From contig NZ_JACHBZ010000016.1 of NCBI RefSeq assembly GCF_014200575.1, positions 62,001-126,000 on the forward strand: DNA of 64,000 nucleotides, read 5' to 3'. The translations under genes and the position numbers were made by a program. Under the pieces are notes generated by a model that ran no database searches, was not told where the DNA came from, and saw nothing but the letters and a program-made list of their open reading frames with translations. Positions within the stretch are counted from its first letter, which is position 1; the number at the start of each line of letters is the position of its first letter. Below are positions 16,819 through 25,179 of the stretch, piece after piece. Source of the DNA: Mucilaginibacter saanensis. GTDB lineage: Bacteria; Bacteroidota; Bacteroidia; Sphingobacteriales; Sphingobacteriaceae.

Positions 16819-18122
16819 ATGATGAAAAAAAATAAGTTTGGCACGTTAAGCTTAATGGCTTTATTTGCCTTGGCAAGCAGCTGCTCCCTGAGTAGTTGTT
16901 CAAAAAAACAACAGATCTAACAACAACAGATCCTCCGGTGGTTATCAAACCAACAACGCCCCCGATTGATGTTACCCCCTCGCCTATTGGCGATGTGGTG
17001 GGTAAAGTTGTGGTTGGCTACCAGGGCTGGTTTGCCGCCACGGGTGACGGCTCGCCTATTAACATGTTTTGGCATTGGTCAAACGACTGGTCAAAACCGC
17101 TTTCGCCAACTAATAAGGCCATATCTGCATGGCCGGATGTGCGTGACTATACCACTACTTTTAAAACCGACTATGCTAATTTGAATAACGGCAGCGAAGC
17201 ACGGGTATTTTCGTCATTTACTGATCAAACAATTGATATACAGTTTAAGTGGATGAAAGACTACGGCATTGATGGGGCGGCCTTACAGCGCTTTAACCCC
17301 AGTGGCATTGAAGGCCCGGTGCGTGATGCGATGGCGGCCAAGGTAAAGATCGCTGCTGAAAAAAATGGTGTGAAATTTTATATCATGTATGATGTAAGCG
17401 GCTGGACAAACATGGCAACAGAAATGGAAACCGACTGGACCAATAAAATGTCGGCCCTTACCACGTCACCAGTTTATGCCAAACAAAACGGTAAGCCGGT
17501 AGTATGTATCTGGGGCTTTGGTTTTAATGATGATAACCATAACTTTTCGGCCGCTGCCTGCCTTGATGTTATTAACTGGTTTAAAAGCAAAGGCTGTTAT
17601 GTTATTGGCGGCGTGCCAACCCATTGGCGTAAAGAGGAAAGTGACTCCAGAGCCGGTTTCCTGGGCACCTATAAAGCATTTGATATGTTATCGCCCTGGA
17701 TGGTGGGCCGCATAGGTAACGTAATAGAATCAGACAATTTTTACAATACCATTAACGTCCCTGATCAGGCTTTTTGCAACAGCAATGGCATTGATTACCA
17801 GCCCTGCGTTTTACCTGGCGATTTAAGCGGACAGCAAAGGGCGCATGGTGATTTCATGTGGAGGCAATTTTACAACATGAAAAGAGCTGGCTGCCAAGGT
17901 ATTTATATTTCGATGTTTGACGAATATAATGAGGGCAACCAGATTGCAAAAACCGCCGAAACACAGGATTTTGTTCCGGCAGGATCAGGCTTTAGATCAC
18001 TCGATGATGATGGTACACCCTGCTCGGCAGATTATTACCTGCGCTTAACCGGCGATGGGGCTAAAATGCTCAAAGGCACCATTGCCTTAACACCAACACG
18101 CCCTACGGTTCCAAAACCATAA
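16819..18122 (+). CDS. GH71/99-like glycoside hydrolase lipoprotein, interrupted by a one-base frameshift at an A7 tract
   Basis: The enzyme domain (in frame from about 16896 to 18122) has the GH71/99-like hallmarks VVGYQGWF, FKWMKDYGIDGAALQRF and a C-terminal MFDEYNEGNQI acid block; GH99 enzymes are endo-alpha-mannosidases/mannanases. An ATG at 16819 opens a good lipoprotein signal with lipobox LSSC in a different frame, which hits TAA at 16918. Adding one A to the A7 run at 16902-16908 joins the signal to the enzyme perfectly. So the gene is either frameshifted, misread at a homopolymer, or relies on slippage. Without correction, only a leaderless product from a weak TTG at 16896 could be made. 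Confidence 0.8.
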
Positions 18123-18141
18123 TAAAGGCCCTGCATTACCT

Positions 18142-18192
18142 TACCGCACAAAAAAGCCGGTGATTATTGATCACCGGCTTTTTTGTGCGGTA
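18142..18192 (+). terminator. Strong terminator ending the plus-strand glycan operon
   Basis: Perfect 23-bp inverted repeat, 18142-18164 and 18170-18192, with a 5-nt loop. The GC core GCCGGTGAT is flanked by A6 and T6 runs, so it reads as an intrinsic terminator in both directions. It begins 20 bp after the stop of the GH71/99-like gene. Confidence 0.9.
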
Positions 18193-18403
18193 TAATCCCG
18201 CCTGTTTGCCTTGCAATGGCATTGGGCTAAAGCCATAATTTGTTTATATAGCTATCTGTTGGCTAAAGCCAACGGCAATGAATTTAAATGCTACTATATG
18301 GTTTATTTAAACATCAGGTATAAGCCCTCCCTATCTTCGCACAAATCAACCGCATTATTGCTGGCGCACGCGTGCGCCAGCAACAGCAGGGTATAAACGA
18401 GGC
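18193..18403. repeat. Repeat-dense spacer with palindromes, left flank of the insertion sequence
   Basis: No gene. It contains GGCTAAAGCC twice, the second within a small palindrome (18258-18273), and a perfect 26-bp palindrome at 18358-18383 (TTGCTGGCGCACG and its complement). The GGCTAAAGCC and GGCAATGAAT words also occur in the dispersed repeats at 20671-20784 and 23607-23718. This looks like extragenic repeat debris into which the insertion sequence later jumped. Confidence 0.6.
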
Positions 18404-18411
18404 TAAGTTTT

Positions 18412-18437
18412 GGTAACTATATATAAGTTTACACCAA
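18412..18437 (+). repeat. Left terminal inverted repeat of the insertion sequence
   Basis: Begins GGTAACTATATATAAG. It pairs with the complement of 20553-20578, differing at 5 of 26 positions. The target-site copy TAAGTTTT lies directly outside it at 18404-18411. Confidence 0.9.
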
Positions 18438-18447
18438 TAGCTTTATA

Positions 18448-18478
18448 AAATAAGCCCTGTTAGTCGCAGGGCTTATTT
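18448..18478 (-). terminator. Terminator at the passenger end of the insertion sequence
   Basis: Perfect 12-bp stem (18448-18459 with 18467-18478, core AAGCCCTG) and 7-nt loop, ending right at the KilA-N stop codon. Read on the minus strand it is followed by a TTTATAAAG stretch. It would end the transposase-KilA-N transcript inside the element and insulate the neighbouring operon. Confidence 0.8.
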
Positions 18479-19546
18479 TTACTCTTTATTTTTGGGGTTG
18501 TAGTTTAGTGCAGTGTTAAGGTTTTTGTTGAAATCAGACAAAACAGTAACTTCTTTCTTTGAAGTGTTTGCGTTAATTTGTTTTTGTCGGTATTCTAAAA
18601 CCTGCCGAGCGGTTTTTACTTTTGGAAGATTGTTTAATACCTCTGTAAATTCGGTTAATTCTCCTAAATTTTGCTTTTCTTGAAACAAGTCGGTTTCATT
18701 GTGTCGCCTTACTTCGCCCTTTTCTGTTCTAATCATGTCACCTACAAGGTTTGCTAAGTTAAGGGCATTAATCTCACCCTGGATGTTAAGAAAATCCCAA
18801 ACAGCATTACGTACCGACTCGTAACTATCTAACAAAAGTATTTTTTCGTTTTTAGACTTACTAAGCATTTTATTAGTAAGTGCTATATGATTTTCAATGC
18901 AATATTGTTTTATCCTATCATTGATAGTTTGGGGCGCAATATCAAGTATTTTGTTTCTCCATCTATGAAATGCGGCAAATGAATTTTCCGCTGAACTTGT
19001 TGCTGCAAAAACATCCCTATTAGCATCTTCTACAGCATTTTGATGAGCAACATACTTAAATACTTCTTTAAGCCGTACCAAGAATAGGATTTGAGCATGG
19101 GTTAAAAGTTCGTAAGAATTTTTTTGATCTTCTAACTTTTTTAATCGTTGCACCTCATTTATTAAAAATATTTCAAAATCTGGGCTTAAATAAGATGCGA
19201 ACTTCATTGCAATATCCTTATGCGCATAAGTCCCTGCCCGAGAACCCGAACGAGTGAATATACCTTTAGCATTAGTGGTATCGCTCCAATGTTTTATAGA
19301 TAAGTTAAATTGTTTCTTTCCGGCCTTTTGAAGCAACCCCTCGAATTCGAGGGGTAGGAAATTAGGGTTAAACAATCTTTCCCAAGCACCTAAAAAATTT
19401 ATGGTGTTTTTGTTTCGCATCCAACTCTCAATAGATTTAGGACCTTTAAAGGCCCTGCTCATATCGGTAATACTTACATAGTCATGTCTTTCATCTGAAA
19501 ATAAGACTATCTCGCTATCATGATAATTTATAATTATATCACTCAT
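18479..19546 (-). CDS. KilA-N domain protein carried by the insertion sequence
   Basis: 355 residues. Residues about 18-135 form a KilA-N domain: DYVSITDMSRAF, WMRNKNTINFLGAWE, then TYAHKDIAMKFASYLSPDFE. This is a DNA-binding module best known from phages, large DNA viruses and some mobile elements. The rest is helical and charged with no recognised family (a phage-antirepressor-like C-terminus is absent). Its ATG overlaps the transposase stop as ATGA, so the two are translationally coupled and move together. Possible roles are regulation of transposition, target choice or host interference; none can be chosen from sequence. Confidence 0.9.
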   Translation of the reverse strand: MSDIIINYHDSEIVLFSDERHDYVSITDMSRAFKGPKSIESWMRNKNTINFLGAWERLFNPNFLPLEFEGLLQKAGKKQFNLSIKHWSDTTNAKGIFTRSGSRAGTYAHKDIAMKFASYLSPDFEIFLINEVQRLKKLEDQKNSYELLTHAQILFLVRLKEVFKYVAHQNAVEDANRDVFAATSSAENSFAAFHRWRNKILDIAPQTINDRIKQYCIENHIALTNKMLSKSKNEKILLLDSYESVRNAVWDFLNIQGEINALNLANLVGDMIRTEKGEVRRHNETDLFQEKQNLGELTEFTEVLNNLPKVKTARQVLEYRQKQINANTSKKEVTVLSDFNKNLNTALNYNPKNKE

Positions 19547-20487
19547 TTTGTTAAGGTTTTATAGGTTAAACGATTGGTGCAATTTGCAAGTAATATATTA
19601 AAGCGTAGTAATTCGCTTGTTTTACGACTGTTATATCTAAAGGTAAATTCATCGGCATATTTCTGCATATGCTTTGGTGATATGTTATGATAGATACCAA
19701 TTACCATACGGTCAAATAATGAGAAACAGCCCTCAATACTATTGGTGTAATAAACTCCACGTGCATATTCTTTTTTGCTGTGGTCAACAACACCGTGGTG
19801 AGCATACTCTTTACCAACTTTTACATAGGTATTAGCGGTGTCAGTCATTAAAACGCTTTCAGTATCAACATTAGCTTTCACCAAGTCAGGAACGAAATCA
19901 GTAGGCTTTACAGCCTGCAAGCGCAATCTACTGCCACGTTCCATAAAACCAAGTACAACCGTTTTGTTATTGTGTCTATCTGCTTTATTTTCGGCTATAA
20001 CCTTACGCTTTTTGTTATTCATATTCTTAACCTTGCCGCCGACAATAGTTTCATCAACTTCAACTATTACGCCCGAACCACCAAGTTTATTATTGTTGTC
20101 AGGATCGGTTTCAGTCGCTTCTAAACCAAAGCAATTACGTATGCGTTGTAACATAAACCAAGCGGTTTTTTGAGTTACATTTAAGTCCCTGCCTAATTGT
20201 AGTGAAGATATGCCTTTTTTATGGCCTGTAATAAGATAGATAGCGATAAACCAAGTTTGCAATTCTATTTTGGTGTTATCGAATAATGTAGATGTGCGAA
20301 CGTTAAAGTATTTACCTGTATTTTTGCATTTGTAACCACGTGCAGTAGTATAAACTTTAGAGGTGGCATCAAATGGACTAACTACATCGCCATTCCAACG
20401 TAGTTGCTCTAAATGGCTAATACAAGTAGCCTCATCGGGGAATGCTTTGATTAACTCTATTATTGATTTAAACTCTATATTTATCAT
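19543..20487 (-). CDS. IS1595-family (ISXO2-like) transposase
   Basis: 314 residues, full family length. The N-terminal region is where IS1595 proteins carry a zinc ribbon; here it reads VVSPFDATSK then YKCKNTGKYF, so three of four expected cysteines are absent. Then comes the helix-turn-helix block KKGISSLQLGRDLNVTQKTAW and the catalytic core with Asp in VEVDETIVGGK, Asp in VLMTDTANTY and Asn-Ser-Ile-Glu-Gly near residue 248 (DDN/E-type). Intact, so probably active. It lies next to the right terminal repeat, with 65 bp between its start and the boundary repeat region for a promoter. Confidence 0.94.
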   Translation of the reverse strand: MINIEFKSIIELIKAFPDEATCISHLEQLRWNGDVVSPFDATSKVYTTARGYKCKNTGKYFNVRTSTLFDNTKIELQTWFIAIYLITGHKKGISSLQLGRDLNVTQKTAWFMLQRIRNCFGLEATETDPDNNNKLGGSGVIVEVDETIVGGKVKNMNNKKRKVIAENKADRHNNKTVVLGFMERGSRLRLQAVKPTDFVPDLVKANVDTESVLMTDTANTYVKVGKEYAHHGVVDHSKKEYARGVYYTNSIEGCFSLFDRMVIGIYHNISPKHMQKYADEFTFRYNSRKTSELLRFNILLANCTNRLTYKTLTK

Positions 20488-20552
20488 TGCGTTTGAATTA
20501 CAATGTAAATATAGAAGTTAATTACACCAAATCCAAATTATTTTTTAATTTT

Positions 20553-20578
20553 TTAGTGTAAAGTAGTATATAGTTGCC
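20553..20578 (-). repeat. Right terminal inverted repeat of the insertion sequence
   Basis: Reads GGCAACTATATACTAC on the minus strand and is followed outside by the target-site copy TAAGTTTT at 20579-20586. It lies upstream of the transposase and may overlap its promoter. Confidence 0.9.
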
Positions 20579-20670
20579 TAAGTTTTGTATCTCATATCCT
20601 CCCCTTCATACATTTATGCCCCCGTCTGCGGAAAGGAATATACTCAACAATCTTTATCGTTTCTATATTA

Positions 20671-20784
20671 ATTCATTGCCGTCCCATTCATAGGGCGGAT
20701 AGTTCAAGGCATTAAGGAGGCTTTAGCCAAAATTATTGAACAGATAACAAAGCACATGCACGTGCGATTCCTTCCTCGGGGAAG
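20671..20784 (+). repeat. Dispersed extragenic repeat, copy 1
   Basis: About 114 bp closely matching the reverse complement of 23607-23718 (roughly nine of ten positions by eye). It contains a hairpin-forming core at 20679-20698, the words GGAGGCTTTAGCC and GATTCCTTCC. It does not encode a convincing protein. Together the two inverted copies flank the GH3 gene. Confidence 0.8.
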
Positions 20785-20899
20785 CGGTTATCAACATAGT
20801 AGCTAAGCTCCGTATATAGTATAAATTCCTCCCTGTCTTTGCACACCTCCGATGGTGAGGGATTATATTCGGTTACCTTATTCCATTAACTATCGGGGC

Positions 20900-20934
20900 A
20901 AAAAAATAGTGCCCGTATCTCACCCCGGGCACTA
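20900..20934 (-). terminator. Terminator of the minus-strand glycan operon (after GH3)
   Basis: Stem TAGTGCCCG (20907-20915) with its complement at 20926-20934 and a 10-nt loop. On the minus strand it is followed by seven T (20906-20900). It lies 136 bp beyond the GH3 stop and is a good intrinsic terminator. Confidence 0.8.
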
Positions 20935-21069
20935 CGGTTACCTTTTATTATCAGTAACATCAACTAAATCCCGGATCAACATTGTTCTACTCCGGAATAC
21001 TTTATGGCAGCATCCCCGATTTACCGGACGCTGATCTTCGCTTTTAAAAAAGCGGTACAATACCAAAAA

Positions 21070-23331
21070 CTATCGCACCCAAAAACTACCTTTTTGCCTG
21101 ATATCTTCTGACGAGCTGCCTACCAGTACTTTAAACTCGCCGGGCTCAACAACCTGTTTCATTTGCCTGTTCCAGATCATCAGTTCCTCATGGTTCAGCT
21201 TAAACTGCACCTTACCGCTTTCCCCAGGTTTCAAGCTGATACGTTTAAACCCTTTTAATGATTTTACAGGGGTAGTAACGCTGGCAATTACGTCGCGTAT
21301 ATACAGCTGCACCACTTCGGTACCCTCAACCTTGCCGGTATTTTTTACTGTAACATTAATAGTAACCGAACCATTAAGCGGGATACGGGCCGGCGTAACC
21401 GTTAAGCCCGAATATTGAAAACTGGTATAACTTAACCCATGCCCAAACGGAAACAGCGCCGAGGTATCCTGATCAACATATACGTGCCTTGATGTAGGCT
21501 TATGATCATAGTAGTAAGGCAACTGCCCAACCGAGCGCGGGAAGGTCATCGGTAATTTCCCAGAAGGATTAACCTTGCCCAGTAAAACATCGGCAATGGC
21601 CAAGCCGCCGGTTTCGCCCAAAAACCACGATTCAACAATGGCCGGTATTTTTTTGGCCACCCAGTTTATACACAAGGGCCTGCCGTTAAATAACACCACC
21701 GCAACAGGTTTACCCGTTTTTTGAACAGCCTCAATCAATCGCAGCTGTTTTTGATTAAGCTCCAGGTTTGAGCGGTCCTTACCTTCGCCAACCTCGCCAA
21801 TATCCTCGCCAAGCACCACCACGGCCACATCGGCTGTATTTACCAGGTTAACCGCTTTCAGCAGGCTTTCGTTCTGTTTGGCAGCCGATGTATCAGCCGT
21901 ATAACCTTCTTCGTATCCGATCTTTAAATCGTTGCCTGCCTTTTGACGCAGGGCATCAACAATAGCTACACCCTTGCCGTCCTTGTTGGCATACCCGCCC
22001 AGGTAGGTACTTGCCGCCAGCGGACCAATAACCGCTACCGAATGTACACCGGCACCAAGGGGTAACAGGGAGTTATCATTTTTCAGCAGGCTTATACCCT
22101 CCTGCGCCGCTTTCAGGGCCACCTGGCGGCTCGCGTCCGTATGGTAAACCTTTTTAAGCAACGTTTCATCAATATAGGGGTGATCAAACAGGCCCAGCAT
22201 AAACTTAACCCTCAGCACATCGGCAACCGCACGGTTAAGGTCGCCTACTGCCAGCTGCTTGCTGGTTAAAGCTTTATTAACCGCTGTCATAAACTCATCA
22301 TGCGGAAAATCATAAAACTGCATATCGAGACCCGCCGTAAGCGTTTGTGCCATTGCATCGGCAGGATTGGCCGCAACATGGTGGTTTATTAATGACATTT
22401 TGATAGCCCCCAGATCAGACAGTACAAAACCTTTAAAGCCCCACTCCTTGCGCAACACATCTTTCAGCAGCCATTGGTTATCAACGCAAGGGATACCGTC
22501 AAGCTCACTATAAGCGGCCATCATGCCCAGCGCACCGCCTTCCTTAATTGCTTTTTCAAACACATATAAAAACGATGAACGGGCTTCGCGCTCACCCATA
22601 TTTACCGGGGCCATATTACTACCTGCCTCGGGTATGCCGTGTACGGCAAAGTGCTTGGGCTCGGCCAGTACCGCATCAGGGTTACTCAGCTTACTGCCCT
22701 GTAAACCTTTTACCATAGCAACGCCATTAACCGCTGCCAGATAAGGGTCTTCGCCATAGGTTTCTTCTACCCGCCCCCAACGTGGGTCGCGCGGAAGACA
22801 AAGCACAGGCCCCAGCACCATGGCAACACCATGTGCACGCATTTCGGTAGCTATAATACGCCCTGCCTGATGTACCAGCGTAGTATCCCAGGCACCGGCC
22901 AGGGCCATAGGCACCGGGAAGGTGGTACTGCCCAGGCCTTCGTAACCATGCAGCCCTTCTTCAATAAACAAAACAGGTATACCCAGGCGCGTATGCTCAA
23001 CCGCATAACGTTGTATCTGGTTGGTAACTTCGGTCGTTAGCGGGTACAGGTCATGTACCGAGCCAATACCCTCGGTACCGATAGAAATTTTAGCACTATC
23101 AGAATATGATGCGGCCTCGTGGCCCTGCATGTTAGCAACTTCGTGCCCATGGTACATATCCAGCTGCCTTATTTTTTCGGCGGTGGTCATGCGGCCTAAC
23201 AAATCTGCAACCCTTTTTTCAACAGGCAGGGCCGCATTTTGGTAAGGATATTTAACAAGTGGTTTAGGCGACTCAAAAGAGCAAAATGCGGTTATTAAAA
23301 TAGCCAGCGCACCAGCATACTTTTTCTTCAT
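21070..23331 (-). CDS. GH3 beta-glucosidase-type exo-hydrolase (BglX-like)
   Basis: 753 residues with an N-terminal signal peptide, so periplasmic. Full three-domain GH3 layout: an N-terminal TIM barrel with MVLGPVLCLPRDPRWGR, AEPKHFAVHG and the nucleophile Asp in FVLSDLGAIK; a middle sandwich domain with the likely acid/base Glu region around VVVLGEDIGEVGEGKDRSN; and a C-terminal fibronectin-like domain. It removes terminal beta-linked sugars, most often glucose, sometimes xylose. It is the last gene of the minus-strand arm, separated from the upstream GH71/99-like gene by 554 bp of repeats, so it may have its own promoter. Confidence 0.93.
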   Translation of the reverse strand: MKKKYAGALAILITAFCSFESPKPLVKYPYQNAALPVEKRVADLLGRMTTAEKIRQLDMYHGHEVANMQGHEAASYSDSAKISIGTEGIGSVHDLYPLTTEVTNQIQRYAVEHTRLGIPVLFIEEGLHGYEGLGSTTFPVPMALAGAWDTTLVHQAGRIIATEMRAHGVAMVLGPVLCLPRDPRWGRVEETYGEDPYLAAVNGVAMVKGLQGSKLSNPDAVLAEPKHFAVHGIPEAGSNMAPVNMGEREARSSFLYVFEKAIKEGGALGMMAAYSELDGIPCVDNQWLLKDVLRKEWGFKGFVLSDLGAIKMSLINHHVAANPADAMAQTLTAGLDMQFYDFPHDEFMTAVNKALTSKQLAVGDLNRAVADVLRVKFMLGLFDHPYIDETLLKKVYHTDASRQVALKAAQEGISLLKNDNSLLPLGAGVHSVAVIGPLAASTYLGGYANKDGKGVAIVDALRQKAGNDLKIGYEEGYTADTSAAKQNESLLKAVNLVNTADVAVVVLGEDIGEVGEGKDRSNLELNQKQLRLIEAVQKTGKPVAVVLFNGRPLCINWVAKKIPAIVESWFLGETGGLAIADVLLGKVNPSGKLPMTFPRSVGQLPYYYDHKPTSRHVYVDQDTSALFPFGHGLSYTSFQYSGLTVTPARIPLNGSVTINVTVKNTGKVEGTEVVQLYIRDVIASVTTPVKSLKGFKRISLKPGESGKVQFKLNHEELMIWNRQMKQVVEPGEFKVLVGSSSEDIRQKGSFWVR

Positions 23332-23566
23332 AAAATGTACGGTATTATCAGGTTTAAATATTTACACAAAAGGATTAGCCGGCTGCGTTAAAACAACCAT
23401 AGGGTAAGCCCAATTTTAACTGAGGCTAAAACTATGCGGAGGTAAATAATAAGTGATTAATAAAACATTAATTGCTAAATCTATTTAGTTTAATGAGGTA
23501 TTATGCCCGTAATTGTGCTGTTTTTTGTTAAAGTGTTGTCGATTACTCACTGGATGTGGAGTGGAT

Positions 23567-23870
23567 AGCATACAGACTTTTATATTTTATTAAACCCCTA
23601 CTTCCCCTTCCCCAGGGAAGGAATCGCACAGGCTTTGCTTTGTTATCTGTTCAATAATTTTGGCTAAAGCCTCCTGGTATCTTGAACTATCCGTCCCATG
23701 AATGGGACGGCAATGAATAATATGGTATAAGCCCATAACAATCAGAAAATAAATTCTCTCCCACGGGAGGGGTGCGGCTGCCTGGTGTGCAACGGCAGGG
23801 AGGGGTTTATGCAGCATACAGATTTTTTCTACTTTATAAACCCCTACCTCTTCCTTCCCCAAGGAGGGAA
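23567..23870. repeat. Direct-repeat pair within the GH3 upstream spacer
   Basis: Two similar stretches in the same orientation, 23567-23621 and 23813-23870. Each begins AGCATACAGA, passes through TTTATTAAACCCCTA or CTTTATAAACCCCTA, and ends in a CCTTCCCCAGGGAAGG or TTCCTTCCCCAAGGAGG hairpin. The dispersed repeat copy 2 overlaps the first and continues between them. The whole 23332-23885 spacer otherwise holds no gene. Its left part (to about 23500) should hold the GH3 promoter. Confidence 0.6.
23607..23718 (-). repeat. Dispersed extragenic repeat, copy 2 (inverted)
   Basis: Inverted copy of 20671-20784. The hairpin core here is cleaner: CCGTCCCAT and ATGGGACGG arms at 23691-23710 with a 2-nt loop. 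Its position 275 bp upstream of GH3, with copy 1 286 bp downstream, makes the GH3 gene a flanked cassette. Confidence 0.8.
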
Positions 23871-23885
23871 ATAGTAAATATTTCA

Positions 23886-25154
23886 TTACTTGTTAAGCTT
23901 AATTGGTAAGGGGATATCCTGCTGCAGCGGAATTTGTTTCCGGAGCATTTTGCCGGCATAGCCCGTTAAATATAGGTAATAATCATTCGGGATATCATCC
24001 TCAAACATCACAAAACTACTGAGCCCTACCGGTGGATTTTTTGAAGCCTTCAATATGGCCGTTCCCTCATCCACCTCATCAAACATGGCTACATATAGCA
24101 TGGTGGCACCGCTTTTTACGGCACCGTACAACTGTTTCCAATAAAATTGGCCCCGGTTACGCGGAATTTGATTTTGCGGGCTTCGCGGGTTCATGTTATG
24201 CCAGCTAAAACCGGGAAAAACCACCGGCACATAGTCCAGCTTATTGGCTTTGCACCAGGCCATATCATCGGCAATACGGTTTTGAAACTGCGGGTATGAG
24301 CTTTCGTTATACCGCCCCACAAACCAAGGATGTATAATATCGGCCTTGCGCAGCACATCATGCAGATGCGGATCTTTTTCAGTATCGTTCCCAAAATCAC
24401 GCCAATAGGTAGGCACACCCAGCAAAATAGAGCATCCGCCATAAACGGGGTCGTTCTTTAAAAAGTCGATGATGCGCTCAATTTCAGGCAGACCGTATCT
24501 GCGGTTATCATTAAAACCTACGCCCCAAATAGCCACCAGCGGCTTGCCGTTATGGTACAAATAAGTTTGCCTGTTGCCCTGGCGGGTTAGTTTTAAACTA
24601 TCAACCAGGTGTTTAAAATCCTTTATCACTACCGAATCGCCGCCTGCCCGCATACCAGACAGATCATACATGAGCGCAACGGCGCGGTGATATTTTTGCG
24701 ATGATTTTAACACGTTTCCCAAAACCGCATCATTGTGGCGGCGGCCCGGCCCCCTGAGCACATCAGCAATAAAACGCTGTACAAATACCCCGTCAATACC
24801 ATATTGCTGCATCCATTTAAAGTGCGTGTCGGTTGATGAGGCATCATGCGAGCTGTAGAGGTAAGCATCGCTTCCATCGGCATGTTTAAAGGGCGTTTTA
24901 TAGGTTTTGGCATATTCGCTTACATCGGGCCATACATCAATATTGGTGCTGCCGGGTTCAAATTTTCCATGTGAATTATAATGGTTCCAGCCTCGGCCCG
25001 CGCCATCCTCCGGGGCATTAAACCAGCCCTGGTAACCGGCCATTACCAAACCCTTATAACTTTTAAATGCCGATGTTTTACTATGTAGTTGTTGCTGGCT
25101 GTAGCCCGTTGCGCATAGCAAGAGCAACAGCATGGTTAGCAGTTGTTTTTTCAT
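23886..25154 (-). CDS. Secreted GH71/99-like glycoside hydrolase
   Basis: 422 residues, signal peptide ending near GYSQQ, no lipobox, so probably periplasmic. Shares with the frameshifted paralogue at 16819-18122 the blocks VMAGYQGWFNAPEDG, FKWMQQYGIDGVFVQRF, LVAIWGVGFND and the C-terminal MFDEVDEGTAI acidic block. GH99 members cut inside alpha-mannans or high-mannose N-glycans, but more distant GH71/99-like proteins have other or unknown targets. It starts 25 bp after the GH92 stop, so it is probably co-transcribed with that mannosidase, which supports a mannose-containing substrate. Confidence 0.85.
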   Translation of the reverse strand: MKKQLLTMLLLLLCATGYSQQQLHSKTSAFKSYKGLVMAGYQGWFNAPEDGAGRGWNHYNSHGKFEPGSTNIDVWPDVSEYAKTYKTPFKHADGSDAYLYSSHDASSTDTHFKWMQQYGIDGVFVQRFIADVLRGPGRRHNDAVLGNVLKSSQKYHRAVALMYDLSGMRAGGDSVVIKDFKHLVDSLKLTRQGNRQTYLYHNGKPLVAIWGVGFNDNRRYGLPEIERIIDFLKNDPVYGGCSILLGVPTYWRDFGNDTEKDPHLHDVLRKADIIHPWFVGRYNESSYPQFQNRIADDMAWCKANKLDYVPVVFPGFSWHNMNPRSPQNQIPRNRGQFYWKQLYGAVKSGATMLYVAMFDEVDEGTAILKASKNPPVGLSSFVMFEDDIPNDYYLYLTGYAGKMLRKQIPLQQDIPLPIKLNK

Positions 25155-25179
25155 TACCGTAAAGTTTAACGCTGATTAA

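Larger units (their letters stand above)
18412..20578 (-). mobile_element. Complete IS1595-family insertion sequence with KilA-N passenger gene
   Basis: 2167 bp bounded by imperfect terminal inverted repeats (18412-18437 and 20553-20578, 21 of 26 positions matching) and by an identical 8-bp direct repeat TAAGTTTT on each side (18404-18411 and 20579-20586). Eight-base target duplications are typical of the IS1595 family, as is the transposase inside (19543-20487). The second gene (18479-19546) is a KilA-N protein, read from the same strand and overlapping the transposase by 4 bp. Clean ends and intact genes point to a recent insertion into the spacer between two converging operons. Confidence 0.93.

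Noticed and set aside
16896..16898. TTG as the true start of the first GH99-like enzyme
   Set aside because: It would give a product without any export signal, while a perfect lipoprotein signal lies just upstream in the neighbouring frame.
18193..18403. CRISPR-like repeat array in the spacer
   Set aside because: Only two or three unequal palindromic words, no regular spacing and no cas genes.
23590..23886. 98-codon open frame on the minus strand between two glycosidase genes
   Set aside because: It is built from the dispersed repeats and hairpins, its protein has no domain-like pattern, and it overlaps the inverted repeat copy.
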